The position numbers and the translations under genes are program-made. From Sphingomonas sp. (GTDB taxonomy: Bacteria > Pseudomonadota > Alphaproteobacteria > Sphingomonadales > Sphingomonadaceae), in contig NZ_JAIERS010000006.1 in assembly GCF_019746665.1 (NCBI RefSeq), positions 124,001 through 188,000 of the forward strand: a stretch of 64,000 bases of DNA, written 5' to 3'. The notes beneath the pieces were generated by a model that searched no databases, was not told the origin of the DNA, and worked only from the letters and a program-made list of their open reading frames with translations. Of this stretch, positions 55,123 to 63,165 are shown in pieces (positions within the stretch are counted from its first letter, which is position 1; every line of letters starts with the position of its first letter).

Positions 55123-55772
55123 CAATCGCCGCCCTCGCTCGTTCGGTCGGCGATTTGGCGGAGCGCCGCCAGGATCATCTCGACGACCATGTTCTCCACT
55201 TCGTCCAGGTCGCCGCCGACCCGGATCAGATGATCGCCGGCGGCACTGGTGAGACCCATAAGCAGGTCCGACACGGTATCAGCGCGCGCCGCCGACAGTC
55301 CGAATTCGCGTTCGACCGCGCGCCCGAAGAAGTTGACGGTCGCCTGCCGCCCTTCGCCTTCAACCGAGCGCACCGCCTCCGCGGCGAGCGGTTCGCCGAG
55401 CAGACGCTGGATCAGTGCGCCGCGTGTCGCGACATGGTCGAGATAGGCGCGCGTCGTCGTCCGGATCAGATTTTCGAAATCATGCGCCTGATCCGCCGCG
55501 GCGCGCGCCTTTGCCCGGAACGAGCGATATTCGCGGACCAGCAATTCCGACAGGAGCAGCGTCTTGCTCGGGAAATAGTTATAGACCAGTGCTTTGGAGA
55601 CGCCGGCGGCGCGGCCGACTCCTTCCATACTGACCGCCGACAACCCCTCCTCCAGCACGATCCGCGCCGCTTGATCGAGAATGAGATCGCGCCGAACCCG
55701 CGGATCGAGCCGTCGACGATGACCGGCGCGAGACCCCGTCGCATGATCGGGCCGTGGATCCGCGTCACTCAC
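55122..55772 (-). CDS. TetR/AcrR family transcriptional regulator
   Basis: A 216-residue regulator with the N-terminal TetR DNA-binding domain (LDPRVRRDLILDQAARIVLEEG, then MEGVGRAAGVSKALVYNYFPSKTLL at about residues 45-70) and a ligand-binding C-terminal domain. The GTG at 55772 gives the usual TetR length, with GGGAG 9 bases upstream; longer in-frame extension is arginine-rich and atypical. It is coupled to the SDR gene downstream and probably controls it in response to a small molecule. Confidence 0.87.
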   Translation of the reverse strand: MSDADPRPDHATGSRAGHRRRLDPRVRRDLILDQAARIVLEEGLSAVSMEGVGRAAGVSKALVYNYFPSKTLLLSELLVREYRSFRAKARAAADQAHDFENLIRTTTRAYLDHVATRGALIQRLLGEPLAAEAVRSVEGEGRQATVNFFGRAVEREFGLSAARADTVSDLLMGLTSAAGDHLIRVGGDLDEVENMVVEMILAALRQIADRTSEGGD

Positions 55773-55924
55773 GTCGAACAGCTCCCTATGGCGAACGCTT
55801 CTGCTGAAATTGTCTGTCCCCCGGCCGGGCGTGCCTCTGGCTTGTCGATCCGCGGCTGTTGCGTAGCGGATCGGGTGGAGGCGCGGCAAGCGCGTGCTCT
55901 CCCTGCCAGGTTGGCTCCGGCGCA

Positions 55925-56692
55925 TCAGAAGTTGACGGTACGAATCATGCCCCCGTCGATCCGCAAGGACGCGCCGGTGATGTAGCCGGCGGCGGGACTC
56001 GCCAGGAAAGCGACCGCGCGGGCGACGTCCTCCGGCGCCCCCATCCGGCCCAGCGCGGAGACGCCCGCGGCGCGTTCGAACCGCGCCGGCGACCGCTGGC
56101 GGACGCCGTCCCACCAGCCGCCTTCGAAGAAGATCGGGCCGGGCGCGACGAGGTTGACGCGGACGCCGGCAGGGCCATGCACCGTCGCCATCTGCCCCGC
56201 GAAAGACGTCAACGCCGCCTTCATCGCGCCATAGGCGACTTCATAGGGCGGTAGCTGGGTGAGCACGGCGGCGACCGAGGAAATGAACACGACGCTGCCT
56301 GCGCCGCTCGCCACGAGCAGCGGCAGCGCGGCGTCGAACGCGGCGACGTGCTGTTCCAAGTCCGCTTCAAAGGTCTCGCGCCACCAGTTCGGTGACGCAG
56401 GATCGACCCGGGTCGAAACATTGCTGACCAGAATGTCGACACCGCCGAGTTCGGCCCCGGCCTCGCTCACCCATCCGCCGAGCGCCCCCGATTCACGCAC
56501 ATCGACGGCGGTTGCGACCACACGGGTGCCGAGCGCGCGAAGGCTTGTCGCTGTTTCCTCGAGCCCGTGCCGCCCACGCGCGCAGATCGCGAGGTCGACG
56601 CCTTCGCCGGCGAGCGTCGCGGCGATCGCGCGGCCGATACCCCGGCTCGCGCCGGTAACGAGCGCCCGCTTGCCCTTGAGTGCGAGGTCCAT
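55925..56692 (-). CDS. SDR family oxidoreductase
   Basis: A 255-residue short-chain dehydrogenase. The cofactor motif TGASRGIG is at 13-20 and the catalytic set is S138/S139 in FISSVAA and Y154/K158 in AYGAMK. The usual NNAG is replaced by SNVS (90-93), which is unusual. ARGRHGLEE after the second strand (Arg rather than Asp) suggests NADP. It lies 10 bases after the stop of the frameshifted MFS gene and may share its transcript. Confidence 0.88.
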   Translation of the reverse strand: MDLALKGKRALVTGASRGIGRAIAATLAGEGVDLAICARGRHGLEETATSLRALGTRVVATAVDVRESGALGGWVSEAGAELGGVDILVSNVSTRVDPASPNWWRETFEADLEQHVAAFDAALPLLVASGAGSVVFISSVAAVLTQLPPYEVAYGAMKAALTSFAGQMATVHGPAGVRVNLVAPGPIFFEGGWWDGVRQRSPARFERAAGVSALGRMGAPEDVARAVAFLASPAAGYITGASLRIDGGMIRTVNF

Positions 56693-56702
56693 ATTGGCTC
56701 CT

Positions 56703-58072
56703 TCAGAATTGGGTCGCGCGCTCGGTCACCATGCTGGCGCCGAGTCCGGCGCGGCGATCGAGATGGCGCCGGATGCGGCCGTGCCGCTCCGCAGTGAGCG
56801 GGTAGCGCCAGATGAGCCAGGCGCAGACCGCGAGCAGCGCGGTTGGCAGCACCGCGTAGAACAGCCGCAACCACCAAAGCTGGTCCGGCCCACGGAGCGC
56901 GCCGCCCGCCGCCTGATAGCCGACCAGGCCAAGCAGGTTCAGTGACAGGAACTGACCCAGCGCCTGGCCGATATTCACGATCACCCCCATCGCGGCGAAG
57001 AACACGCCCTGGCCCCGCTCGCGGCTCATCACGGTATCGAGATCGGCGGTATCGGCGACCAACGCCGCCGGCAGGAGCTCGAGCGCGCCGAAACACGAAC
57101 CCTTGAGGACAAAGAGCAGCGTGAACAGTCCCACCTGCCCATGCGGCACGAAGAACAGAGCGCCGTTGGTGACGACGGTGACGACCAACGCCACCCCCAG
57201 CGCGCGGTGCTTGCCGAGCCTTGCCCCGAGCAGCGCCACAGCGGCACCGCGCACAGCCCGGCGACGAAGTAATAGACATAGACCGCGCCGACATTGCTCG
57301 CGCCGATCGCGTCGCGGGCGAAGAACAGGGTGATCGTCTGGCGAAAGGTTTCGGCGGTGTAGCCGAGCAGGAGCACGAGCAGCACCCGGCGGAACGGTCC
57401 GTTGCGCGCCATCGCCCGAACCCCCGGCCAAAGCGCCACGCGCGGCTCGTCCGCCACGGTCGCGGGTTCGGGAACGACGGCGAAGACGAGGATCGCCGCG
57501 AGCGGCATCAGCACCAGGCTCGACAGGCTGAGCGCATGGAGCACGTCCGCACCCGTCGCCCCCTTGCGCGCCAGCACGAGCGCGGGAATCAGCGTCGAGA
57601 TGACGAGGCCGAGGATCGAAAAGGTCTGCCGTGTCGCCGCGATCCGCGTGCGCCCGTCATAATCGGTGCTCAGCTCGCCGCCCCAGGCATAATAAGGCAA
57701 CCGCGTCATGGTGAAGCCCAGATACATGACGGCGAGCCAGAGGAGGAAAAAGCCGAAACTCGCTTGCGGCCCAGGATTGAACAGGTTCCACAAGCCGATG
57801 AGCAGCGTGCTGACGCCAATCGGCAACCACACGCGGCGTCGGCCAATCCGCGGCCGCCAGCGATCGCTGAGCGTGCCGATGATCGGATCGGTGATCATGT
57901 CGGCGAACCGCGCGAGCAGCATCGCGGTGCCCAGCGCCGCGAGCGGCAGGCCGATTTCGCCGGCATAGAAAGGGGCGAGGTAGATCGACAGCGGCAAGCC
58001 GATCGTCGACAGCGGCAGCGCGAGCGCGCCGTAAGCAAGGTTCTGCCAGCGCGTCGGGTGCGTGGCACTCAT
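56703..58072 (-). pseudogene. MFS transporter (GPH/MelB-like symporter), frameshifted
   Basis: A major-facilitator gene split into two frames. Residues 1-279 (ATG 58072) read well through AFYAGEIGLPLAALGTAMLL, DPIIGTLSDRWRPR (the GPH family motif) and YVYYFVAGLCAVPLW. The frame is lost at about 57236, after which the good sequence continues in another frame (ALLGARLGKHRALGVALV to the stop at 56703). Restoring one base after the VPLW codons, plausibly a lost G in a run, gives a normal protein of about 456 residues with 12 helices. It may be a real null allele or a sequencing error. It overlaps the VOC gene upstream by 4 bases. Confidence 0.85.
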
Positions 58073-58914
58073 GACGCAGCCCGCGCGGCAGCGACCCGGG
58101 CGAGCACGTCACGCCCGGAGAGCGCGCTGACGCCGCGATCGCGCGCCGCGGCGGCGAGCTCGATCAGGACGATGGCATTGCCGGCGGGATCGCGGAGCAT
58201 GGCCTGGCGTCCATCGCGCCCCTCGCTTCGGGCGCTGCATTCACGGCCCCGAAGCGCGGCATCAAGGTCGTCGGTCTCGATGCCGATATGGGCGTACCAG
58301 CGGGCGCTCTCCACCACCGGCGCCGGCGGCGCGTCGTATCGCCAGAATTCGAGCGCGAACCCGCCCGCTCGCACCCACCAGACCGCAACCTCGACCCCTT
58401 TCAACCCGGCGACCGTGTCGATTCGACGATTGTCGCGGAACCGGCCGCCCGCAATCAGCTCTCCGCCGAGAAAGTCGGCATAGTAGCCCGCGAGCCGCTC
58501 CGCATCGGGCGAGACCAGCGCGACATGGCCGAACCACACTGCCGGCGAGTCGGGCAGGAACGGCGCGGTTTCCACCTCGAACAACCGTCCCGAGGCATCG
58601 TGGCCATAGGCGTAGCGGAAGCCGGTGCCGAGCGCGGTCGGCGGGGAGAGAAAGGTCGCGTCCGCCTGCTCGAGCGCCGAGACAAGCTGGTCACCGGCGC
58701 GCGCCTGAACGCAGAGATGGGCGATGCCCGCCGCGTTCACCGGGCGCCGCCCCACCATCGCCGTTTGCGGCTGGCCCGCGAGGTACAGGTTCGGCCCGCG
58801 TGCGAGCGTCCAGGCCTCGCCGCCCAGGTCGAGCGTTTCGACGGGTTCCAGCGGCACGGCGTCGGCCCACGGCGCGATCGATCCCACGAGGCACAGATGA
58901 TGGAGTTCGAGCAT
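58069..58914 (-). CDS. VOC family protein with two glyoxalase/dioxygenase-like modules
   Basis: A 281-residue protein with two vicinal-oxygen-chelate modules. Module 1 runs from MLELHHLCLVGSIAPW to about residue 115, and includes VNAAGIAHLCVQARAGDQLV and GRLFEVETAPF. Module 2, from about 125, has VWFGHVALVSPDAERLAGYYADFLGGELI, WYAHIGIETDDLDAAL and AMLRDPAGNAIVLIEL. The layout resembles type I extradiol dioxygenases or glyoxalases, but the full metal-ligand set could not be confirmed. The ATG at 58914 is used; a GTG at 58920 is also possible. It is divergent from the TonB-dependent receptor gene and probably shares the control region at 58915-59015. Confidence 0.8.
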   Translation of the reverse strand: MLELHHLCLVGSIAPWADAVPLEPVETLDLGGEAWTLARGPNLYLAGQPQTAMVGRRPVNAAGIAHLCVQARAGDQLVSALEQADATFLSPPTALGTGFRYAYGHDASGRLFEVETAPFLPDSPAVWFGHVALVSPDAERLAGYYADFLGGELIAGGRFRDNRRIDTVAGLKGVEVAVWWVRAGGFALEFWRYDAPPAPVVESARWYAHIGIETDDLDAALRGRECSARSEGRDGRQAMLRDPAGNAIVLIELAAAARDRGVSALSGRDVLARVAAARAAS

Positions 58915-58931
58915 GACCACCGCCGCCTTTG

Positions 58932-58951
58932 TTGACGGCTGATACAATAAG
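58932..58951. promoter_or_regulatory. Direct repeat copy 1 in divergent promoter
   Basis: TTGACGGCTGATACAATAAG; 18 of 20 bases match the second copy at 58983-59002. It lies 18 bases from the VOC-gene start codon and is a candidate operator for a local TetR-type regulator. Confidence 0.5.
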
Positions 58952-58982
58952 CCTTGACCGCGATCCACGTCCAGAGTCATTA

Positions 58983-59002
58983 TTGACGGATCATACAATA
59001 AG
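58983..59002. promoter_or_regulatory. Direct repeat copy 2 in divergent promoter
   Basis: TTGACGGATCATACAATAAG; repeats copy 1 with a 51-base period (about five helical turns). It lies 13 bases before the TonB-dependent receptor start codon, so a bound regulator would cover the translation or promoter region of that gene. Confidence 0.5.
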
Positions 59003-59015
59003 AGAAAAGGCGGCC

Positions 59016-61451
59016 ATGAGGGGACTTGGGTTCGCGCTAGGTGCGTCGCTGCTCGCGCTGGCGACACAGGCCAATGCGCAGGCAACGGACGCGCGGCCAC
59101 GTGACGGGGCGGCGCAAACGCGCGAAGCACCGCCGGAGCCGGATGCGGCGCCGGCCGATATCGTCGTCACCGCGCAAAAACGCTCCGAATCGCTGCAGCG
59201 CGTCCCGATCGCGGTCAGCGCCTTCAGCGGTGACACCATCCAGCGCAAAGCCATCGACGACGCGGTCGACCTATCCTTCTCGGTCCCCAATCTCACCGTC
59301 ACCGATGTCGGCAACGCCAGCCTGCGCGGCGTCGGCAACCTCGCCATTTCATCGACCGCGGAGGGTGGCCTCGCCTATCATGTAAACGGCGCGTATCTCG
59401 GCAATCCCGGGGCGGAGACCGAATATTACGACCTCGAACGGATCGAGGTGCTGCGCGGCCCGCAAGGCACGCTTTATGGCCGGAATTCCACCGCGGGGGT
59501 GATCAACATCATCACCGCCAAGCCGACGGCCGAGCTGGGCGGCTACGTGACTGGCTCCTACGGCAATTACAACAACAAGAAGCTGCAAGGCGCGATCAAC
59601 CTGCCGATCACGAACGGCTTGGGCGTGCGGATCGCCGGTCTCTACCTCGATCGCGACGGCTATTCGCGCAATCTCTATACCGGGCGCGCGATCGACGATC
59701 GCCATATTTACGGCGTTCGCGGCACGCTCCGCGCCCAGGTCGCGGATACCACCGCCACGTTGGTCGTCAGCTATTTCAACGAAGATGACAGCCGCGCCAA
59801 TGTGATGAAGGGGCTCTGTACCAAGGATCGCACCTTCGGCTGCTCGGCGCTGTCGGCAGGCTTCCAAACGCCCGACACGCGCTCGACCTTGTTCAACACG
59901 CTCGGCGCCATCACCGGCACGCTTACACCGGGCGCGGACTATTTCGCGACCGCCGTCAACCCGACCGACCTGCGCACGGTCAACCAGGATATCGAGCCGC
60001 GCTACTTCGTTCGAGAGTGGAATGCGTCGCTCGAACTCGCGCATGAGTTCGGCAAGCTGACCGTCACATCGCTCACCGGCTATCAGAACATCAAGCGCAA
60101 CATCCTGAACGACTTCGATCGCTTCGCGCCCGCGGCTGGCGTCACCCTGTTGCGTCCGGTCACCTTCGACGCGCTCGCCGATGGCAACCGCCTGACGACG
60201 ACCCAGATCACCAGCGCGCGGCGCGATGTGAGCGATGCCGAGCAATGGTTCCAGGAGGGGCGGCTCCAGTCGCACTTCGCCGGCCCGTTCAATTTCCTGC
60301 TCGGCGCGAACTATTATCATTACGAGACCAATGTGCTGGTCTCGATCACGCATCCGACGCTTGCCGCCTTTGCCCAGCTGCGCGGCTGGCCGACCCTTTC
60401 CGAGGCGTACACGGTCGACACGCGGCCATCGACGACCGAATCCTGGGGCGTTTTCGGCGAAGCCTATCTCAACCTCGCCGCCCGCACGCGATTGACGCTC
60501 GGCGTGCGCTACTCGCACGATTCGAAGTCGATCCTCACGCGCCAGATCCTGCTGACGGGGACCATTCCCCCCTACACCAGCGGCAGCAACAGCTGGGGTG
60601 TCGTCACCGGCCGCGCGGTGCTCGACCATCGCTTCAGCGACCGCGTTCTAGGCTATGTGTCGCTATCGCGTGGCTACAAGGCGGGCGGGCTCAACCCCGG
60701 CGGCCCCGCCGACGGGCTGACCTTTCGGCCGGAATATCTGAACGCGGCCGAGCTCGGCATCAAGGCATCGACCCGCGACAACAGCGCGACCCTGAACCTG
60801 GCGGCCTTTTATTACGACTATTCGGGTTTGCAGATCGGCCAGGTCGGCCAAACCTCGGCGATCACCGTCAACGCCGACGCGCGGATCTGGGGCGTGGAGG
60901 CCGAGGCGGTGCTGCGGCCGACCAGCCGGCTGCGCTTCGACGCGTCCTTCTCCTATCTCGACACGCGTATTAACCGCTTCCAGTCGGGCGACCAGGGCGA
61001 TCCTAGCGCGATCGCCCCCGGCGCGGTGATCGTGCGCGGCGCGAACGGCGCGCCGCTGCTCGCTTCCGACGGGACGATCATCAAGGACTTGGCGGGCAAC
61101 CAGCTGCCCTTCTCGCCAACCACGAAGATCGCGGTCGGTATCGAATATCAGCTGCCGCTTGGCGGCGGTTACACGCTGACCCCCCGCGCCGATCACTACC
61201 AGCAGGGCCGCTTCTTCGGCACCGCGTTCAACAAGCCGGTCGAGGATTTCCCGGGATATAGCCAGACCAATCTGCAACTGACATTCGGCGTGCCGGGGGG
61301 CCGGTGGCAGATCAAGGGCTATGCCAAGAACCTGTTCGATAATGCCGACATCACCCGCATGACCCAGGACGGCCCCCAGGTCGGGCGGTTTCGTGGTGTC
61401 GTCCTGCTCGAACCGCGCACCTATGGCGCCGAGGCGACGATCCGGTTCTGA
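59016..61451 (+). CDS. TonB-dependent receptor
   Basis: Outer-membrane beta-barrel that takes up a large or scarce substrate using energy from TonB-ExbBD. The 811-residue protein has a signal peptide (MRGLGFALGASLLALATQANAQ) and a plug domain with the DIVVTAQKRSESLQRVPIAV TonB-box-like segment, typical of the sphingomonad family. ERIEVLRGPQGTLYGRNSTAG follows, and then a 22-strand barrel ending in aromatic ATIRF. AAAAGG precedes the ATG at 59016; an upstream in-frame start would add a non-signal sequence. It overlaps the convergent TetR gene by 31 bases. Substrate unknown; neighbours suggest a small hydrophobic molecule. Confidence 0.92.
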   Translation: MRGLGFALGASLLALATQANAQATDARPRDGAAQTREAPPEPDAAPADIVVTAQKRSESLQRVPIAVSAFSGDTIQRKAIDDAVDLSFSVPNLTVTDVGNASLRGVGNLAISSTAEGGLAYHVNGAYLGNPGAETEYYDLERIEVLRGPQGTLYGRNSTAGVINIITAKPTAELGGYVTGSYGNYNNKKLQGAINLPITNGLGVRIAGLYLDRDGYSRNLYTGRAIDDRHIYGVRGTLRAQVADTTATLVVSYFNEDDSRANVMKGLCTKDRTFGCSALSAGFQTPDTRSTLFNTLGAITGTLTPGADYFATAVNPTDLRTVNQDIEPRYFVREWNASLELAHEFGKLTVTSLTGYQNIKRNILNDFDRFAPAAGVTLLRPVTFDALADGNRLTTTQITSARRDVSDAEQWFQEGRLQSHFAGPFNFLLGANYYHYETNVLVSITHPTLAAFAQLRGWPTLSEAYTVDTRPSTTESWGVFGEAYLNLAARTRLTLGVRYSHDSKSILTRQILLTGTIPPYTSGSNSWGVVTGRAVLDHRFSDRVLGYVSLSRGYKAGGLNPGGPADGLTFRPEYLNAAELGIKASTRDNSATLNLAAFYYDYSGLQIGQVGQTSAITVNADARIWGVEAEAVLRPTSRLRFDASFSYLDTRINRFQSGDQGDPSAIAPGAVIVRGANGAPLLASDGTIIKDLAGNQLPFSPTTKIAVGIEYQLPLGGGYTLTPRADHYQQGRFFGTAFNKPVEDFPGYSQTNLQLTFGVPGGRWQIKGYAKNLFDNADITRMTQDGPQVGRFRGVVLLEPRTYGAEATIRF

Positions 61452-62038
61452 TCACCGGCGGGGCTGGCCCGCGGCATGTCCGGGGCAAGCAGGCGACTGA
61501 TGAGCATCCTCAGATCGCGCTCCAGCCGCGTGTCATCGGCCGCGTTGGCGACGCCGATCGCGGCGGCGCAGAGGAGATGGGCGAGATCGTCGGCGTCCGC
61601 GATGCCGGCCGTGCGTAACACGGCGCCGATACGCGCCGCCATGCGGGCCTCCAGTTCGTTGAACAGATCATCGACCAGCCTGCCCTTCGCCGCGAACAGA
61701 TCGCCGGCTTCCGGGAAGCGCCGGACGGTCGTGAAGACGGCGCGGTGCTTGGCGATCAACGCGCCGCTCACCCGGGAAATCACATCACCCTCGGCATCGA
61801 GCGCGGCGTCGAACAATGTGGTCAGCCGCTCGATCAACCGCCGCGCGACGGCGACGAACGCCGCCTCCTTGTCCGGGAAATAGCGGTACAGCGTTACTTT
61901 GGAGACGCCGGCGACCCGCGCGATCGCTTCCATCGACGCGCCGCGAAAGCCGTTCTGCTGGAAAACATGTTCGGCGGCGTCGATCAGCCGGTCGCGCCGG
62001 ACCTGGCGAAGCAGGGATAAGGGTTCAGACGACATCAT
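61421..62038 (-). CDS. TetR/AcrR family transcriptional regulator
   Basis: A 205-residue regulator with an N-terminal TetR domain (RRDRLIDAAEHVFQQNGF, then MEAIARVAGVSKVTLYRYFPDKEAAF at about residues 36-61) and a ligand-binding C-terminus. It starts at ATG 62038 (ATG 62035 also possible), divergent from the epimerase gene with 77 bases between. The palindrome at 62068-62091 in that gap is a likely operator. Its 3' end overlaps the end of the receptor gene by 31 bases, which suggests some antisense interference. Confidence 0.9.
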   Translation of the reverse strand: MMSSEPLSLLRQVRRDRLIDAAEHVFQQNGFRGASMEAIARVAGVSKVTLYRYFPDKEAAFVAVARRLIERLTTLFDAALDAEGDVISRVSGALIAKHRAVFTTVRRFPEAGDLFAAKGRLVDDLFNELEARMAARIGAVLRTAGIADADDLAHLLCAAAIGVANAADDTRLERDLRMLISRLLAPDMPRASPAGDQNRIVASAP

Positions 62039-62067
62039 GCGCGGACTTGTTTGACTTGACCAAAACA

Positions 62068-62091
62068 GAACGAAATTGCATATTGTCGTTC
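62068..62091. promoter_or_regulatory. Inverted repeat, candidate TetR operator
   Basis: GAACGA-N12-TCGTTC is a perfect 6-bp inverted repeat in the middle of the 77-base divergent promoter between the TetR gene and the epimerase gene. TetR-family operators are often palindromes of this size placed between the regulator and its target. Confidence 0.5.
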
Positions 62092-62115
62092 ACTTTGTCC
62101 AGTAGAGAGATCCAT

Positions 62116-63165
62116 ATGAACCCCGGCAGCCGATCGATTTTGGTGAGCGGTGCCAACGGCTTTATCGCCGCCCATGCGGTCGAACGGCTGCTGGCGCGCG
62201 GCGATTCGGTAATCGGCACGGTGCGCAATCCCGATGACCCCAAGCACGGTTTCCTGCGGGCGCTCCCGGGTGCCGAACGGCTTTCGCTGTCGCCGGCCGA
62301 CCTGCTGGACGCGCAGTCCTTCCTCGCGCCGGCGAGCCAGGCCGATGCGGTGTTACACATGGCCAGCCCCTATGTGATGACGGTGCGCGATCCGCAGCGC
62401 GACCTAGTCGATCCGGCGGTGCAAGGCACGCTGGCGGTGCTTGAGGCGGCCGCGAAAAGCCCGCGCGTCAAGCGCGTTGTCCTCACCTCGTCGATGGCCG
62501 CGGTCACCGATGAACCGCCCACGGATCGCGCGCTTACCGAAGGCGATTGGAACACGCGATCGACGCTCCGCCGAAATCCCTATTATCTGTCGAAGACGCT
62601 CGCCGAGCGCGCGGCGTGGGATTTCATGGCGCAGGCCAAGCCGGGGTTCGATCTGGTCGTCATCAATCCCTTTCTCGTAGTCGGCCCCGCCCACACCGCG
62701 GCGATCAACACCTCGAACCAGATCTTCGTCGACCTGCTGGCGGGAACCTATCCGGTGATCATGGCGCTCGACTGGGGCTTCGTCGACGTGCGCGACGTGG
62801 CGGACGCGCATCTGCTGGCGCTGGATAACGACCAGGCCAGCGGCCGCTATCTGTGCGCGGCGGCGAATATGAACATGGCGGAGGTCGTGCGGCTGGTGCG
62901 CGCGGCGGGCTATCGCGGCAAATTGCCGAGCCTGGAACTGACGGGCGCGATCGGCACATCGCTGATGCGCCTGGCGAGCTATGCGCAGCCCCAGGGCGTC
63001 GGCAGCTATCTGCGCAGCCATCTCGGCCGCGTGCCGCGCGTCGACACCGCCAAGATCAGGCGCGAACTCAGCATGGCGTTCCGGCCGGTCGAGCAGAGCA
63101 TTCGCGATACGCTCGCCGATTTGGCGCGTTGGGGGCATATTCGGGGCGCGGAACAAGCCAAGTGA
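62116..63165 (+). CDS. NAD-dependent epimerase/dehydratase family aldehyde reductase
   Basis: A 349-residue extended short-chain dehydrogenase resembling dihydroflavonol 4-reductase-type aldehyde or ketone reductases. The cofactor motif is SGANGFIAAHAVERLL (about 11-26). The early T-x-R site is TVRNPDDP, the catalytic serine lies in LTSSMAAV, and the YxxxK motif is YYLSKTLAE. A late INPFLVVGP segment is typical of this family. AGAGAGA precedes the ATG at 62116. It overlaps the next gene by 4 bases (GTGA). Likely reduces a carbonyl in a catabolic pathway; substrate unknown. Confidence 0.88.
   Translation: MNPGSRSILVSGANGFIAAHAVERLLARGDSVIGTVRNPDDPKHGFLRALPGAERLSLSPADLLDAQSFLAPASQADAVLHMASPYVMTVRDPQRDLVDPAVQGTLAVLEAAAKSPRVKRVVLTSSMAAVTDEPPTDRALTEGDWNTRSTLRRNPYYLSKTLAERAAWDFMAQAKPGFDLVVINPFLVVGPAHTAAINTSNQIFVDLLAGTYPVIMALDWGFVDVRDVADAHLLALDNDQASGRYLCAAANMNMAEVVRLVRAAGYRGKLPSLELTGAIGTSLMRLASYAQPQGVGSYLRSHLGRVPRVDTAKIRRELSMAFRPVEQSIRDTLADLARWGHIRGAEQAK

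Noticed and set aside
57230..57245. Programmed ribosomal frameshift in the MFS gene
   Set aside because: No slippery heptamer or convincing downstream structure was seen at the junction. A lost base in a G run explains it more simply.
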